Assembly (NCBI GenBank): GCA_022592445.1
Contig: JABYQR010000490.1
Coordinates: 1 to 27,126, forward strand
Direction of reading: 5' to 3'
DNA: 27,126 nt
From: Cytidiella melzeri
Taxonomy: Eukaryota; Basidiomycota; Agaricomycetes; Polyporales; Irpicaceae
Made by a program: the position numbers and the translations under genes. Below are positions 9,704 to 19,979 of this stretch, piece after piece (position 1 is the stretch's first letter; each line of letters opens with the position of its first letter). The notes beneath the pieces are model-generated. The model saw nothing but the letters and a program-made list of their open reading frames with translations, was not told the origin of the DNA and searched no databases.

Positions 9704-10045
9704 TCCATTTCCACACCCGTGTGAACATCCTTCCATAAAGAGAACAATAGGGAAAGAACAAAAAGAGTCCATGTCAACGGTATCTATGACATCAAACCCT
9801 AGCTATGGGCTGAGCCATGTGTTTGCAGCCATGTGGTCTTACTTAAGCTAAGTCACATGCCAGTCTGACATAGTAGCAAGTAACGTGACCATGTAGAGCG
9901 TCTAAGCCACGTGATACGGGCGCTTATTAGCCATGCAAAGGAGTTTGTGCAGAGAGGATTGCAACTGGGTTGTAGCCCCAGGTTGTAGAGATAAAACCAA
10001 GAGGTAAATTGTGAAAATTAAGGGCTAGTCGAGCCATCCACAACA
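9704..10045 (-). repeat. Truncated family-1 LTR (U3 part), probable 3' LTR of element G
   Basis: The minus strand starts TGTTGTGGATGG at 10045 and aligns with the first ~340 bp of the family-1 LTR. It then stops before the TATA box. It lies about 100 bp downstream of the G integrase stop and in the same orientation, where a 3' LTR belongs. It is more diverged than copies A-C. Confidence 0.75.
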
Positions 10046-10144
10046 GTCTGCCACCTGTCTACAGGGATTCAGCAGGATTGCACCCATTGTCTAGTCAGAA
10101 GGATGCTAGGAAGTTTCTCCCCTTCTGGTGTTGTTGACTCGACG

Positions 10145-11499
10145 TTACCCGTCAGTGTGATGTTCTTGAGATATCCAGACCGATGTGTTTGCCTTCATAT
10201 CATATGTAGATGGATAAATTGTGCGAAGGAAAACGGGGTCGGTCTGGGTATTGAATTCCCAAAATTGCGAGTGGAGATGCGCAAAGAGTGAAGCTTTGAT
10301 GACCCAGGGCGCTCCGGGGTTCGCTTTGTAGAAGTCGTCAATTGCTTCTTGACTATTCTTGAGGTTTTCAACCAGTTCCCAGCTATTGTGTCCGTCTGAA
10401 TACCCTTCCCATTGGACAAGGAATTGCAGTTTCTTCCATTGTCCGTGTAGTCTGCTGTCTAGCACCTTTCCGACAATGTACTGTTCTTCTCCTTCTATGA
10501 CGATAGGATCAGGAGGTGGAGGTACATCTTTGCCGTTGTCGTGCCAGGGACTTAGACAGTTGATGTGGAAGACAGGGTGGATTCGGAGATAGCCAGGTAG
10601 ATTGAGTTTGTAGTTGAGATTGCCAATGTGTTCGATGACCTTATACGGGCTGAGTTGTTGAGGACTGAGTTTAGGGGTAGCCTGGTGAATCTGGATGTTC
10701 TTAGTGTTCTGCCAGATCATGTTGCCCACCTGAAAGACGCGTGGAGATTGCTTCTCAGATTTGTAGAGTTGCTTCATCTTTTCTTTGCTTAGACAAAGAG
10801 CTGGTTCAGTCTCTTTGCGTACTTGAGCCATATTGTCAAGGCACTCACTGAGTGAAGGGATATTGCTTCGCTTGCCAACTGGTATGGTGAAGTCGGGGCA
10901 TATCTGTGGATGACTTCAAACGGTGTTTGGGAGTTACCCGCATGTATTTGCGAATTGATTGCAAACTCAGCCGCCGGCATATGATCGACCCAGTCGTCTT
11001 GTTGTTGCTGACAGAATAGACGCAGATACTGTTCATTATCCTGGATTTTGTGTTTGACTTTGCCATTTCCTTGTGGATGATAGGCAGCCGTAAAAACAGT
11101 CTCTATGCCTAGGCGGTGATAGAGCGCACGCATCAAGCGCACTGCAAACTGGGGTCCTCAGTCAGAGAACATCTTCTTGGAAATGCCCTGAAGTCAGAAT
11201 ACTTCTTTGTAGTGTAGATTGGCAATTTCCTCAGCGTTGACCTTAGTAGTGGTAGGGATGATGTGCGTTTGATTGGAGTAATGGTTGACGTAGACCGCAG
11301 TTGAATCAAATCCCTTAGAGGGTGGTAGCTGAGTGATGAGATCCACTCCAACGTGTTCCCAAGGTCCTGCTGAAGTTTCCTGAGGCTGTAGTACTGCTTT
11401 TGGGTGCGGAGCTGACTTATAGCGTTGACAGTGATTGCAGCCTAGTACATAAGTCTCTATGAAGGCATTCATCTTTGGCCACCAATATTGCCGTGAGAC
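10145..11499 (-). pseudogene. pol: Integrase with chromodomain, element G
   Basis: The finger Cys pair is in CNHCQRYK; first catalytic Asp in VGVDLITQLPPSKGFDS; second Asp in MFSD followed by a stop and GPQFA. The Glu region reads HPQGNGKVKHK, so the usual Glu appears to be Lys. The C-terminal integrase module contains LSPYKVIEHIGNLNYKLNLP and HPVFHINCLSPW. The chromodomain runs from about 10490 to 10320: YIVGKVLDSR, FLVQWEGYSDGHNSWEL, AIDDFYKANPGAP. In-frame TGA codons lie at 11196-11194 and 11160-11158, the second where Arg of SDRGPQF is expected. A frameshift lies near 10830-10870. Inactive. Confidence 0.88.
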
Positions 11500-11524
11500 T
11501 AGTCTCCCCGAGGCAGAGTAGACA

Positions 11525-11600
11525 GGCGTTCAACCTTCGTGCCTCAGGATCTCTGTCTGAGATGGGCGTTCAACCTTTGTGCCTCAGGATCTCTGTCTGA
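11525..11600 (+). repeat. Two 36-bp direct repeats near the left end of H
   Basis: Units starting GGCGTTCAACCTT and ending CTCTGTCTGA at 11525-11560 and 11565-11600, one mismatch, 4-bp spacer. Subterminal repeats are common in DNA transposons; function unknown. Confidence 0.8.
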
Positions 11601-12987
11601 CGTCTGCGTCTGTTTCACCCCCCTTTTGCAGTAGGTGTTTCAGCGGCTATTACGGGGTCTTGTGATCTTGTTTACCGCGTTGAGATCTGGATCTGCCATC
11701 CAGCACGACGTGTTGCTCTTGCTCTCCAGCACGACGCGTTGTTCTCGCTATCCTTCCTCAACCCACGGCCACCAGCTACGCATATCTATATATGTTGGCA
11801 ATTACCATATAGTCTCAAATACAATTTTTTTCCTCCACCTATTCTTGTCCTGATGCCTGCACCAACAACAATGTCCGACTGGTCGACGCGGGGACAGTAT
11901 GACTGGCATACACCTGAGGGAATTGCGCAGCTACAAGAGCGACTGCGTCCGAAGCTCCCGTGGGAGCCGAACATCGATCTCCAGCTCAAGCCATTGGCCA
12001 AGCTTTTGATGGGCAAGCATGGGCTGGTCATCTCTGCGACGGGTGATGGCAAGTTGGCCATCTTCTACACGTACTCGCTCATGAGACCAGACACAATGAC
12101 GATAGTCATTGCGCCAACCAACGCACTGGAGGACGACATGGTGAGTTTCATTATTTGCCCTTATTCTGTTTGCTGACCTATACCGCATTACAGGTCAGAA
12201 CTCTCTCCAATCTGAACATCTCCGCCGTAGCACTCAACTCCGAGGCTCTCGACTCTGTTACCCTTGCAAACGTGGATCTTCCTCCAATGGCTAGGCGAGA
12301 CCTGTGGAAGAAAGCTCGTGCAGGACACTACCGCATTATTCTCATGTCTCCCGAGATGCTACAAACGAAGCAATTCAAGGTCTTCGTGGAGGACGCAAAC
12401 GTTGAGACACTGAGTCACGCTTCAAACTAAGAACAACCTTAAAGACAACACAACCAATCACGAAGTGGCAATAGAAGTGTAAAGGTGTGGAAGCGCAGAA
12501 GTGTTAAAGTGTGTGAGGTGGTCTTAGAGTCCTAGTTTTACCTGTGCTAAAAGAGCAACAAGGTTTTTGTGATAAAGTTTATATGAAGGGAGTTGGACGG
12601 GCAACTACCACGCGTATCGCGGGTAAAAGGGCAAGTCGGCGCGGTGAAAGCGAAAGAGTTATAGCGTGGCTCAAAGAGAACGCGCGGGAGATGTTGCGAC
12701 TTGTAGGAAAACGGCGCGCGGAGAAACGCAGAAGATAAACGCAGGCGCAATATGAACCTTGAACATAAAACGCGGTCGCTGGTGAAGATGAAGTAGTCGC
12801 TGTAAAACGCGGGCGCAGTGAAAGTGAACGCAGTAAGCTCGACGCAGTGAAGGTGAAACGCAACGCAGTAACGCAGTAAAATAACGCAGTTAAAAGCAAA
12901 CGCAGTATAACGAAGCCGCAAGGATACGTAAGAGAAAGATAAACTAATGGAGCGCAAGTCGCAGCGGAAGGCTATGTGAGATTGCAG

Positions 12988-13515
12988 TCAATTGGACTCG
13001 ACAGACTGCGCTCGGGGGCGGTAGTGTAGAACAACACCTCCCAAGCGGCGATGCGTATTGCAGGCGAATGCGTGGCCAACAACGACGTTGGTAGAGCTGG
13101 TAAGATTGAACTGCACTAGTTCGCACTTGTGGTCCTCGCCTTCAAAGTCTGGGGACAGCCAACAATCCGGGTGCGGTGTGCACGGGCAATCGCAGTCAAG
13201 CGGGACGAAAGGTCCTGAACGTAGGGGAATTGGGTGATCGCTCTGAGTGTCGCAGTAAGAGCAGTTATCAAGCAAGTCCGCAACGGAGGCGACGGACGAC
13301 GCTGGCGAGGGTGATTTAGGGGTTGATCTCGCAGGGAAGACTGTAGGCACTACCGAGGGTTCTGGCGGCGGCGTGGGCGCGGGGATGATGGGGTAACGGC
13401 ATAGAACCTCGCACGGGCGCGGGCGGTAAGGGCAGCGACCGTCGGGTAGGTGGGGAACAGTGGAACAGTAACGGCAGACTCGAGGCGGGTTGTCGTTGGT
13501 AGACGCAGCGGACAT
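12988..13515 (-). CDS. LTR-encoded 175-aa Cys/His-rich protein (F1 copy)
   Basis: Intact frame from ATG at 13515 to TGA. The N-terminal third has C14, C17, H22, C28; a Pro-rich linker covers residues 42-72. The conserved C-terminal half has C85-x2-C88, C108, C110, H115, C118, C131, H148, C152 and H155, arranged like a zinc-binding domain. No known family recognised. It lies about 150 bp downstream of a TATA box in the same orientation, so it should be the first ORF on the element's own transcript. F2 has the same length of 175 aa. Codon comparison of residues ~70-175 with F2 gives about 23 synonymous and 8 replacement changes (hand count). Confidence 0.6.
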   Translation of the reverse strand: MSAASTNDNPPRVCRYCSTVPHLPDGRCPYRPRPCEVLCRYPIIPAPTPPPEPSVVPTVFPARSTPKSPSPASSVASVADLLDNCSYCDTQSDHPIPLRSGPFVPLDCDCPCTPHPDCWLSPDFEGEDHKCELVQFNLTSSTNVVVGHAFACNTHRRLGGVVLHYRPRAQSVESN

Positions 13516-13662
13516 AAACGTGAAAGAAGTCGCAGTGAGTCAACGCAAAAGAAGCTACAGCTATGGGCGCGAAGAGACTCCCTCGACGCGAGCGCAAAGC
13601 GTAAAGTGAACTCTGGAAACTGGGGTGGGGATTTTTTTTTTCTACGCAGTACAAGCAACACC

Positions 13663-13672
13663 TTTTTATATA
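13663..13672 (-). promoter_or_regulatory. TATA box of LTR F1
   Basis: Minus strand TATATAAAAA, about 150 bp upstream of the ATG at 13515. Conserved as TATATATAAA in F2 (17690-17681) and lost by deletion in F3. Confidence 0.65.
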
Positions 13673-15006
13673 CCCTAAAGACCCTCTCCTAAACCTTTCC
13701 TTCTATGTCCTAAACCCAAACGCAAGAGCGAGGAAACAGGGTGGCAGATTACTTCCGTCTGCGGAAGCAAAATGTCCAGCGAGTCGACGCCCGGCGGGAC
13801 ACAGCGTTGGTCGACGCGGAGTAGCGGCGCGCGCCCTTGCGCTGAAAAGGCGCCAACCGTTGCGAGCAGGTGATGGGGCGCCGTCCAGGAGTTACACAGC
13901 GTGGCGTGGTAGGAGTCTTCCTGAAACAGGGTTCGCGCGTCAAGTTTCTTCTACCGTTGGTCCGGCCCGCGTCCGAAACACTGGGTGGCTGGCCGGCCCA
14001 TGCTCCGATGCAAAAGGGGCGTGTCTGTGTGTCAGGGTTCGGTGCGATTCCTCGGCCTCGGATGTTTCCGGCGCGTTGCTGCTCCTTGACAAGTCCTCAG
14101 ATCCTCGGCAAACTCCTCGTGCCCGTGACACTGGGAAAGTGGAGGGATTTGCCGCTCAGGATGATGCGGGCCGCGCAAATGGCGGGCTGCTGCCGGGTCT
14201 CCGCACCTAGCCGATTTCCGGGCGTATCAACGTCCGCAAACGTCTGGCTTTGTTCGTCGTTGATGAATGTCACCTAGTGGGCAAATGGGGGGTGGACTTT
14301 TGGAAGGCGTACGGGGAAATTCAAAGGACAATACCTTGGCTTCCACCTTGGACAGCACGTCTACCTAATCAACAGACAGACGTCATCACCAAAGCATTAG
14401 GCTTCCAAAACGGCAAATTCTTCTTGGAACGCCGGGACTGCGAATGCAAAAACGTTGACATCGTGATGCGCACCATTCAATATACCCATACGACCGACTC
14501 TTTCTGTGACCTTGATTGGCTGGTCCCAGTCAACGCTGTAGTGGTTGCGGATATTGACAAGACCTTGCTGTACTGCGAGACCATTGGTCAAGGCCATAAA
14601 GTCGTCAGATACCTACGCGCCTTACTTTTGCCACGGTTGCAGCCACGAAAGACCACCGTCATTCGGCACGTACATCCCCTCCATTGCCCAGATTGCAAGC
14701 ACAAAACTTCTGTAGACCTATACGCATGTTTGGAGGATAGACGGACAGCAAATTACGTTGCAACTGATGTCCTTGGTGTTGGTATGGATATTCAGGACTT
14801 TGACTGAGTGGTTTGCTTCCCGACGCCCTCGAGTGCTGCCTCAATGATTCAAAAGATTGGACGCACGTCACGCGGACGCCATCGGCATGGGACAGCGTAT
14901 GTCTATATCAAGAAGACCGAGATAGAGCCTATATGCGCATATCTGCAAAGGCCACATCCCGACGCTCGGCTGCTGAAGGGCTCAGACTATGTACAAGACT
15001 CTGACG

Positions 15007-15960
15007 TACCAGGGAAGAAATTCTCTCAGAAAGTTGAGTGTACCATCAGCTCGTCCCTGTGGAGTAACAACATCTCTCTCTGGCTCATCATTGCCGCACA
15101 TGTACAAGGGGTTTGTATTGTACGTCAAATCAACAAGATTTATGGGAACTCCGCTGTCAATCAAAATTGTGGACGCTGTAGCTCTTGTTGTTCATATCCT
15201 GTCCCCATCCCTCGACTGCTCCCTGCTACCTTGTCTTTTGCTGCCTCCCCTTCTGCAACTCAACCTATCACGTCAGCACTGCTCGCACCTGCATATAAGA
15301 GTCTGAGAGAGTACTTACACCTCACAGTATATTATATGCTTTGAGGTGCCACAAAACAGCACTTTCTAGTGGTTCAATTGGAGAGGCTGCGCAGAGACAC
15401 TCTGTGTCAACCTCAAAACAAATCCAAGTACTTTATGTATTCACCTATTAGACAATGGGTCTTCACTACAATGTAGTATGAAAAAGAATTCTGAAGTAAG
15501 AGTCTGAGAAAGTACTTACACCTCACAGTAGATCATATGCTTTGAGGTGCCCAAGACAGAAATGGCTGGTATATAAGTAGTCTGAGAGAAGCTGTCCAAA
15601 AGGCGATTCAAATGAGAAAGGTATCTATGTTACGCTATGAAACTTGTATGAAGTTGTGAGCAGTGTGAAACATAGTAAACAGGCTGTACAACCAGAGGAA
15701 ACCAAATTAGATGAGACATAGCTGTGTGGAGGCATAAAGTCTTCACTGGGAATAAGAAAGTGTGCCACAGTAGCGCGGAATATTGCAACAATGGAGATAC
15801 AGAGTACAAGTTGCAACTTGAAGTAGCGGAGCACTGAGCGTGCACGTAAGAAATGAAGCGCTCAACAACGCGTTGATCCTCGGAGACGCGCGTCCCCAAA
15901 CAGGAATTTTGTCCAAATCGGGAATCTACTGCAGAGGCCCCCGCGTCAAAACACAGACTA
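15007..15960. other. Right arm of insertion H, no gene; includes two 55-bp direct repeats
   Basis: No convincing coding sequence. Direct repeats starting TAAGAGTCTGAGA and ending GCTTTGAGGTGCC lie at 15296-15350 and 15497-15551 with about four mismatches, spaced 201 bp. A third partial match follows (near 15578-15592). The phrase TACGCTATGAAAC at about 15631 recurs in the repeat region near 23084. Confidence 0.6.
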
Positions 15961-16414
15961 CGTGAGACTAGCTCTATGGTAACGTGTTTGCCTGGATGAC
16001 CAGCCGCGGGTGTGTCAGGGCAAGATTTGACAATTTTGTGACGGAGCTCCTTATTGTCAGGGATGTAGAGTTTTCCATTGTCATAGATGAATCCGTCACG
16101 CTCTTCCCATCCAAGTAAACTGCCAACAAGTGTGAGAGGACCCTTCTTTCGAAGGGTAGCGAGAGCTTGTGTGACTTCTGCTTCTTGCTCTGTGCATTCT
16201 CAGATCTTCCAAAGAAGCAGTGGCGAGTGCACTGGTAGCGAGGATCCGGAAATGTTCTGATTTCAGTACCACCTTATCCTTGTTGTCTTCCTTGTCCGTG
16301 ACAGCATGTGATTGAAGACAAGAGAGAGGATCAGGGTGTATCATGGTACTGCCAGGCTTGTGTGGCAACACAAAATCAAAGTCAGCCAAGAGTAATGACC
16401 AATGTGCTTGACGT
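15961..16414 (-). pseudogene. pol: RNase H end and integrase finger start, element G
   Basis: Begins within RQAHWSLLLADFDF, continues HKPGSTMIHPDPLS (normally PDALSR), then an acidic linker. A frameshift near 16200 moves the reading into the frame that contains GWEERDGFIYDNGKLYIPDNKEL. The expected finger His in KSCHD is Pro here, followed by TPAAGHPGKH. It ends ELVSR at the insertion point of H and continues at 11499. Confidence 0.85.
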
Positions 16415-18245
16415 TGAGACACTGGCTCACGCTTCAAACTAAGAACAACCTTAAAGACAACACAACCAACCACGAAGTGGCAATAGAAGTGTAAAGGCGT
16501 GGAAGCGCGGAAGTGTTAAAGTAATGCGAGGTGGTCCAAGAGTCCTAGTTTACCTGTGCTAAAAAGAGCGACAAGGTTTTTGTGATAAAGTTTATATGAA
16601 GGGAGCTAGACGGGCAACTACCACACGTATCGCGGGTAAAAAGGGCAAGTCGGCGGGGTGAAAGAGAAAGAATTATAGCGCGGCTCCAAGCGAGCGCGCG
16701 GGAGATGTCGCAGCTTGTAGGAAAACGGCGAGCGGAGGGACGCAGAAGATAAACGCAGGCGCAATATGATTCTCGAACACAAAACACGGTTGCTGGTGAA
16801 GGTGAAATAGTTGCTGTAAAACGCGGGCGCAGTGAAAGTGAACGCAGTAAGCTCGACGCAGTGAAGATGAAACGCAACGCAGTAACGCAGTAAAATAACG
16901 CAGTTAAAAAGCAAACGCAGTATAACGAAGTCGGAAGGAAACGTGAGGGAAAGTTAAACTAATAGCGCGCGGGTCGCAGTGGAAGGCTATGTGAAACCGT
17001 CGTTAATTGGACTCGGCAGACTGTGCGCGGGGGCGGTAGTGTAGAACAACACCTCCCGAGCGGCGATGCGTATTACAAGCAAACGCGTGGCCAACGACGA
17101 CGTTGGTAGAGCTGGTAAGATTGAACTGTACTAGTTCGCACTCGTGACCCTCGCCTTCAAAGTCTGGAGATAGCCAGCAATCTGGGTGCGGCGCGCGCGG
17201 GCAATCGCAGTCGAGTGGGACGAAAGGTCCTGTACGTAGGGGAATTGGATGGTCGCTCTGAGTGTCGCAATAGGAGCAGTTATCGAGCGAGTCCGCGACA
17301 GAGGCGACGGACGACGCTGGCGAGGGTGATTTAGGAGTAGGTCTCTCAGGGGAGACCGTAGGCGCTGCTGAGGGCTCGGGCGGCGGCGTGGGCGCGGGGA
17401 TGGTGGGATAACGGCGTTGAATCTCGCGCGGGCGCGGGCTGAAAGGGCAACGGCCGGTGGGTGAATGGGGAACAGTGGGACAGCAGCGGCAGACTCGAGG
17501 CGGGTTGTCGTTGTTGGACGCCGCGGGCATAAACGTGGAAGAGATCGCAATGAGGCAACGCAGGAGAGGCTACAGCTAGGGATGCGAAGAGACTCCCTCG
17601 ACGCGAACGCAAAGTGTAAAGTATACTCTGGGAACTGGTGTGTGGATTGATTCCCCCCCTTGCGCAGTACAAACAACACCTTTATATATATACTAAAGAC
17701 CCTCTCCTAAACCTTTCCTTCTATGGCCTAAACCCAAACACAAGAGCGAGGAAACGGGGTAGCAGAATACTTCCGCCTGCGGAGGCAAAAATGCCCAGCG
17801 AGTCGACGCCCGGCGGAACACAGCGTTGGTCGACGCAGAGTAGCGGCGCGCGCACTTGCGCTGAAGAGGCGCCAACCGTCGCGAGCAGGTGATGAGGCGC
17901 CGTCCAAGAGTTGCACAGCGTGGCGTGATAGGAGCCTTCCTGAAACGGGGTTTGCGCGTCAAGTTTCTCCTACCGTTGTTCCGACCCGTGTCCAAAGCAC
18001 TTGGTGGCTGGCCGGCCCATGCTCCGATGCAAAAGGGGCGTGTCTGTGTAGCAGAGTTCGGTGCGATTCCTCGGCCTCGGATGTTTCCGGCGCATTGCTC
18101 CTTGTCAAGTCCTCGGATCCTCGGCGGACTCCTCGTGCTCGTGACGCTGGGAAAGTTGAGGGACTTGCCGCTCAGGATGACGCGGGCCGCGCAAATGGCG
18201 GGCTGCTGCCGGGTCTCCGCGCCTAGCCGATTCCCGGGCGTATCA
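16415..18245 (-). repeat. Solo LTR F2 of family D/F (1831 bp) between G and copia
   Basis: Same ends, length, TATA box (17690-17681) and ORF as F1. The flanks belong to different elements: G pol on the left and copia pol on the right. The four bases beside it are ACGT on the left and GCGT on the right, so there is no clean target duplication. Confidence 0.85.
17003..17530 (-). CDS. LTR-encoded 175-aa Cys/His-rich protein (F2 copy)
   Basis: Intact frame, ATG at 17530, stop TAA. The C-terminal half keeps all Cys/His of F1 except C112 (Arg here). The N-terminal part is more variable: C14, C17 and C28 are kept; C35 and C39 are Arg. About 25 residue differences from F1 overall, mostly in the first 65 residues. 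Same length in two independent copies supports a real gene of the parent element. Function unknown; zinc binding inferred only from the Cys/His pattern. Confidence 0.6.
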   Translation of the reverse strand: MPAASNNDNPPRVCRCCPTVPHSPTGRCPFSPRPREIQRRYPTIPAPTPPPEPSAAPTVSPERPTPKSPSPASSVASVADSLDNCSYCDTQSDHPIPLRTGPFVPLDCDCPRAPHPDCWLSPDFEGEGHECELVQFNLTSSTNVVVGHAFACNTHRRSGGVVLHYRPRAQSAESN

Positions 18246-19979
18246 GCGTTCGCGTACGAAGTGGTGGCAAATATCGATATGTTTCGAGCGTGCGTGAAAC
18301 TGATGGTCCTGGGCGAATGATATAGCAGCGAGGTTGTCAGTGGCGATTGACGTTGGTCCATTGGAAGAAAATCCAAGTTCTTCAAGGAGTGTCCTAAGCC
18401 AGACAGCTTCCTTAGTGGCGTGAGCGAGAGCGATATACTCAGCTTCCATAGTCGATAGAGCTACTGTGCTCTGTTTCTTCGAACTCCAACTAACCAATCC
18501 TTCTCCAAGTAGGAAAACGTATCCCGAAGTCGATCGACGATCGACGCGACTTTGGCCCCAGTCAGTGTTGCTGTACCCTGTAACAACGAAATTTGCGGTG
18601 TTGCCAAAGGTGAGTCCGAGTTCTCTTGTTCGTTTGAGATAGAGGAGGACGTGTTTGGCAGCGGTGCAATGAGTCGCTGTGTGCAATGAATTGAATTGGC
18701 TGAGCGATTGCACAGCGAAAGCGATGTCGGGACGAGTGCCGACAGCAGAGTACATGAGGGAGCCGATAACGGCTTGATAGGGGAAGTTGTCGTCGAGGTC
18801 GTCATCAGCGGAAGCAAGTGGTAGGGACACATTTGCGTCCAGAGGGGTGGAGACCGGATTGCAAGTTTCCATACCGAAACGCGATAGGATTGCGTCAGCA
18901 TAGTGTGTTTGAGTAAGTCTGATTGTACCAAGTTGCCGGTCTCGTGAGATTTGAATGCCGACATAGAGGGCAGCGTCACCGAGGTCGGTGATGTCAAAAA
19001 CCTTCCGGAGATTGTGTTTCAGTTTGCTAATGTCCTGGATATCGGACGAAGCCACAAGGCAATTGTCGGCATGCGTGCCAATGAGAGTGAGAGTGGACTC
19101 CTGGAATCGATAGTAAAGGCATGGATCAGATTGGGAACGAGTAAATCCCATTGAGTTGAGTAAAACTCGGTCGAGTTCGAGGCGCCAAGCGCGACCAGCT
19201 TGTTTGAGTCCGTAAAGCGCTTTGTGAAGGCGATAGACACGGGAAGTACCATCTTCATATCCCGGAGCTTGGCGCATGTAGATTTGTTCCTGTAGAGGAG
19301 AGTTGAGATAGGCACCGATGACATCAATTTGATGAAGTTCAAGGTTGAGTCGAGCGGTGATGGCGATAAGCGTGCGAAAGGTTTCCAAGCGTAAGACAGG
19401 AGCGTGAGTGGCGAAGAAATCTTGGCCAGGGATCTGAGAGAACCCTTGCGCTACAAGTCTCGCCTTGTATTTGAGAATGTTTCCATTAGAATCGCGTTTG
19501 ATGGCGAATACCCAACGACAGCCGACTGCCTTGTGTTCGGCTGGGAGGTCTTCAACCGTATAGGTTCCTAGCTTCTTCAGCTGATCCATCTCCTTATCCA
19601 TGGCCTCTTTCCAGAACGGCCAGTCGGAACGTGTTCTGACTTCATCGACTGTTTGAGGTGTGTCGGGATTGAGAGCGGCGAAGCACAAGTTAGCTTCCGT
19701 CTCCATGATTGTACCTTGCGAATCGGAGATCTCCCCCTGAACTAGGGGTTCGGGTTCGGATGCGATCTTTGATCGCGTTGTCTTTGCAGACATTGCGCGC
19801 AGCGATTTCTGAACGCCGTCATTCACTTTAAGATAATCAACGTGTTCGATATTGCGTCGTGGACGTGTGACAGCGAGCGGAGGTGAGACCGAAAAGGGCT
19901 TGATTACAACAGGTGGCGTGACCGTTGTAGGAGGGAGCGGCGCTGCCTGTAAATTCTCCCCCACCGGAGGAGGTCTCAA
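18246..19979 (-). pseudogene. pol: Copia reverse transcriptase-RNase H part
   Basis: Numbering from the first codon of the open stretch at 19979. The RT block includes CRWVFAIKRDSNG, YKARLVAQGF, IDVIGAYLNSPL, HKALYGLKQAGRAW. The active-site box reads HADN at 303-306, where VDD is expected, so the second catalytic Asp is Asn306. RNase H includes GYSNTDWGQ, with Asn471 where the first Asp of DADW is expected, then RRSTSGYVF, SWSSKKQSTVALST and MEAEYIAL. Both Asp to Asn changes can be explained by CG to CA. The frame is entered after a one-base shift in a run of five G near 19960-19975. It ends ICHHFVRER at F2. Confidence 0.92.

Larger units (their letters stand above)
12403..14229 (-). repeat. 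Solo LTR F1 of family D/F (1827 bp)
   Basis: On the minus strand it starts TGATACGCCCGG and ends CAGTGTCTCA. It is flanked by ACGT on both sides (12399-12402, 14230-14233) and the helicase frame is continuous across one ACGT. U3 is about 555 bp, with the TATA box at 13672-13663. It then has a ~125-nt leader, the 175-codon ORF, and a tail containing many ACTGCGTT-like units (about 12780-12905). It ends without internal retrotransposon sequence, hence a solo LTR. Confidence 0.85.
11853..15006 (+). pseudogene. RecQ-like DEAH-type DNA helicase pseudogene, split by LTR F1
   Basis: ATP-dependent 3'-5' DNA helicase fold of the multicopy mushroom RecQ type. Exon 1 starts at MPAPTT (11853); the alternative start is MSDWST at 11871. 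A 53-bp intron runs 12141-12193 (GTGAGT...CAG). Motif I reads SATGDGKLAIF (12033-12065), with Leu where Ser/Thr normally follows the Lys. LTR F1 (12403-14229) splits the gene; the frame is in register across the 4-bp duplication ACGT. Motif II reads VVDECHLV (14256-14279). The motif III region reads WTARLP instead of a TATL-like core. Later motifs are DKTLLYCETI, NYVATDVLGVGMDI and QKIGRTSRGR. A TGA at 14805-14807 interrupts just before VVCFP; Arg CGA fits there. The C-terminus is unclear after about 15006. Only one stop, so decay is recent. Confidence 0.85.
11500..15960 (+). mobile_element. Insertion H: candidate DNA transposon carrying a RecQ-like helicase gene
   Basis: It interrupts G at a point where the pol frame is otherwise continuous. 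It is flanked by CGTGAGAC at 11492-11499 and 15961-15968. Its ends are inverted: TAGTCT at 11500 and AGACTA ending at 15960. Because the target continues with TAG, the duplicated flank could be read as up to 11 bp. An 8-bp duplication with short TAG-starting inverted repeats fits hAT-like (or KDZ-like) elements, but no transposase is visible, so it would be non-autonomous with a captured gene. The 4461 bp include solo LTR F1. Confidence 0.55.
10046..16414 (-). mobile_element. Chromodomain Ty3 element G (split and 5'-truncated)
   Basis: Two blocks, 16414-15961 and 11499-10046, read in order on the minus strand as RNase H end, integrase, chromodomain and 3' LTR remnant. Insertion H (11500-15960) separates them; the residues ...ELVSR and QYWWPKM are contiguous once H is ignored. 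The 5' part (gag, protease, RT) is lost at the edge of solo LTR F2. Chromodomain plus family-1 LTR plus self-priming in family 1 suggest the Tf1/sushi chromovirus branch. Confidence 0.75.

Noticed and set aside
13870..14277. Open frames on the plus strand of F1 (and 17889-18320 of F2)
   Set aside because: They lie in the U3 part of the LTR on the strand opposite to transcription, do not match in length or reading between F1 and F2, and the F1 frame runs across the LTR end into the helicase.
14808..15344. Separate small gene after the helicase stop
   Set aside because: Its first part (QKIGRTSRGR) is helicase motif VI in the same frame as the upstream part; it is the helicase C-terminus, not a new gene.
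11500..15960. Insertion H as a Helitron because it carries a helicase
   Set aside because: The helicase is RecQ-like without a Rep/HUH domain, the ends are not 5'-TC/CTRR-3', and there is a target duplication.
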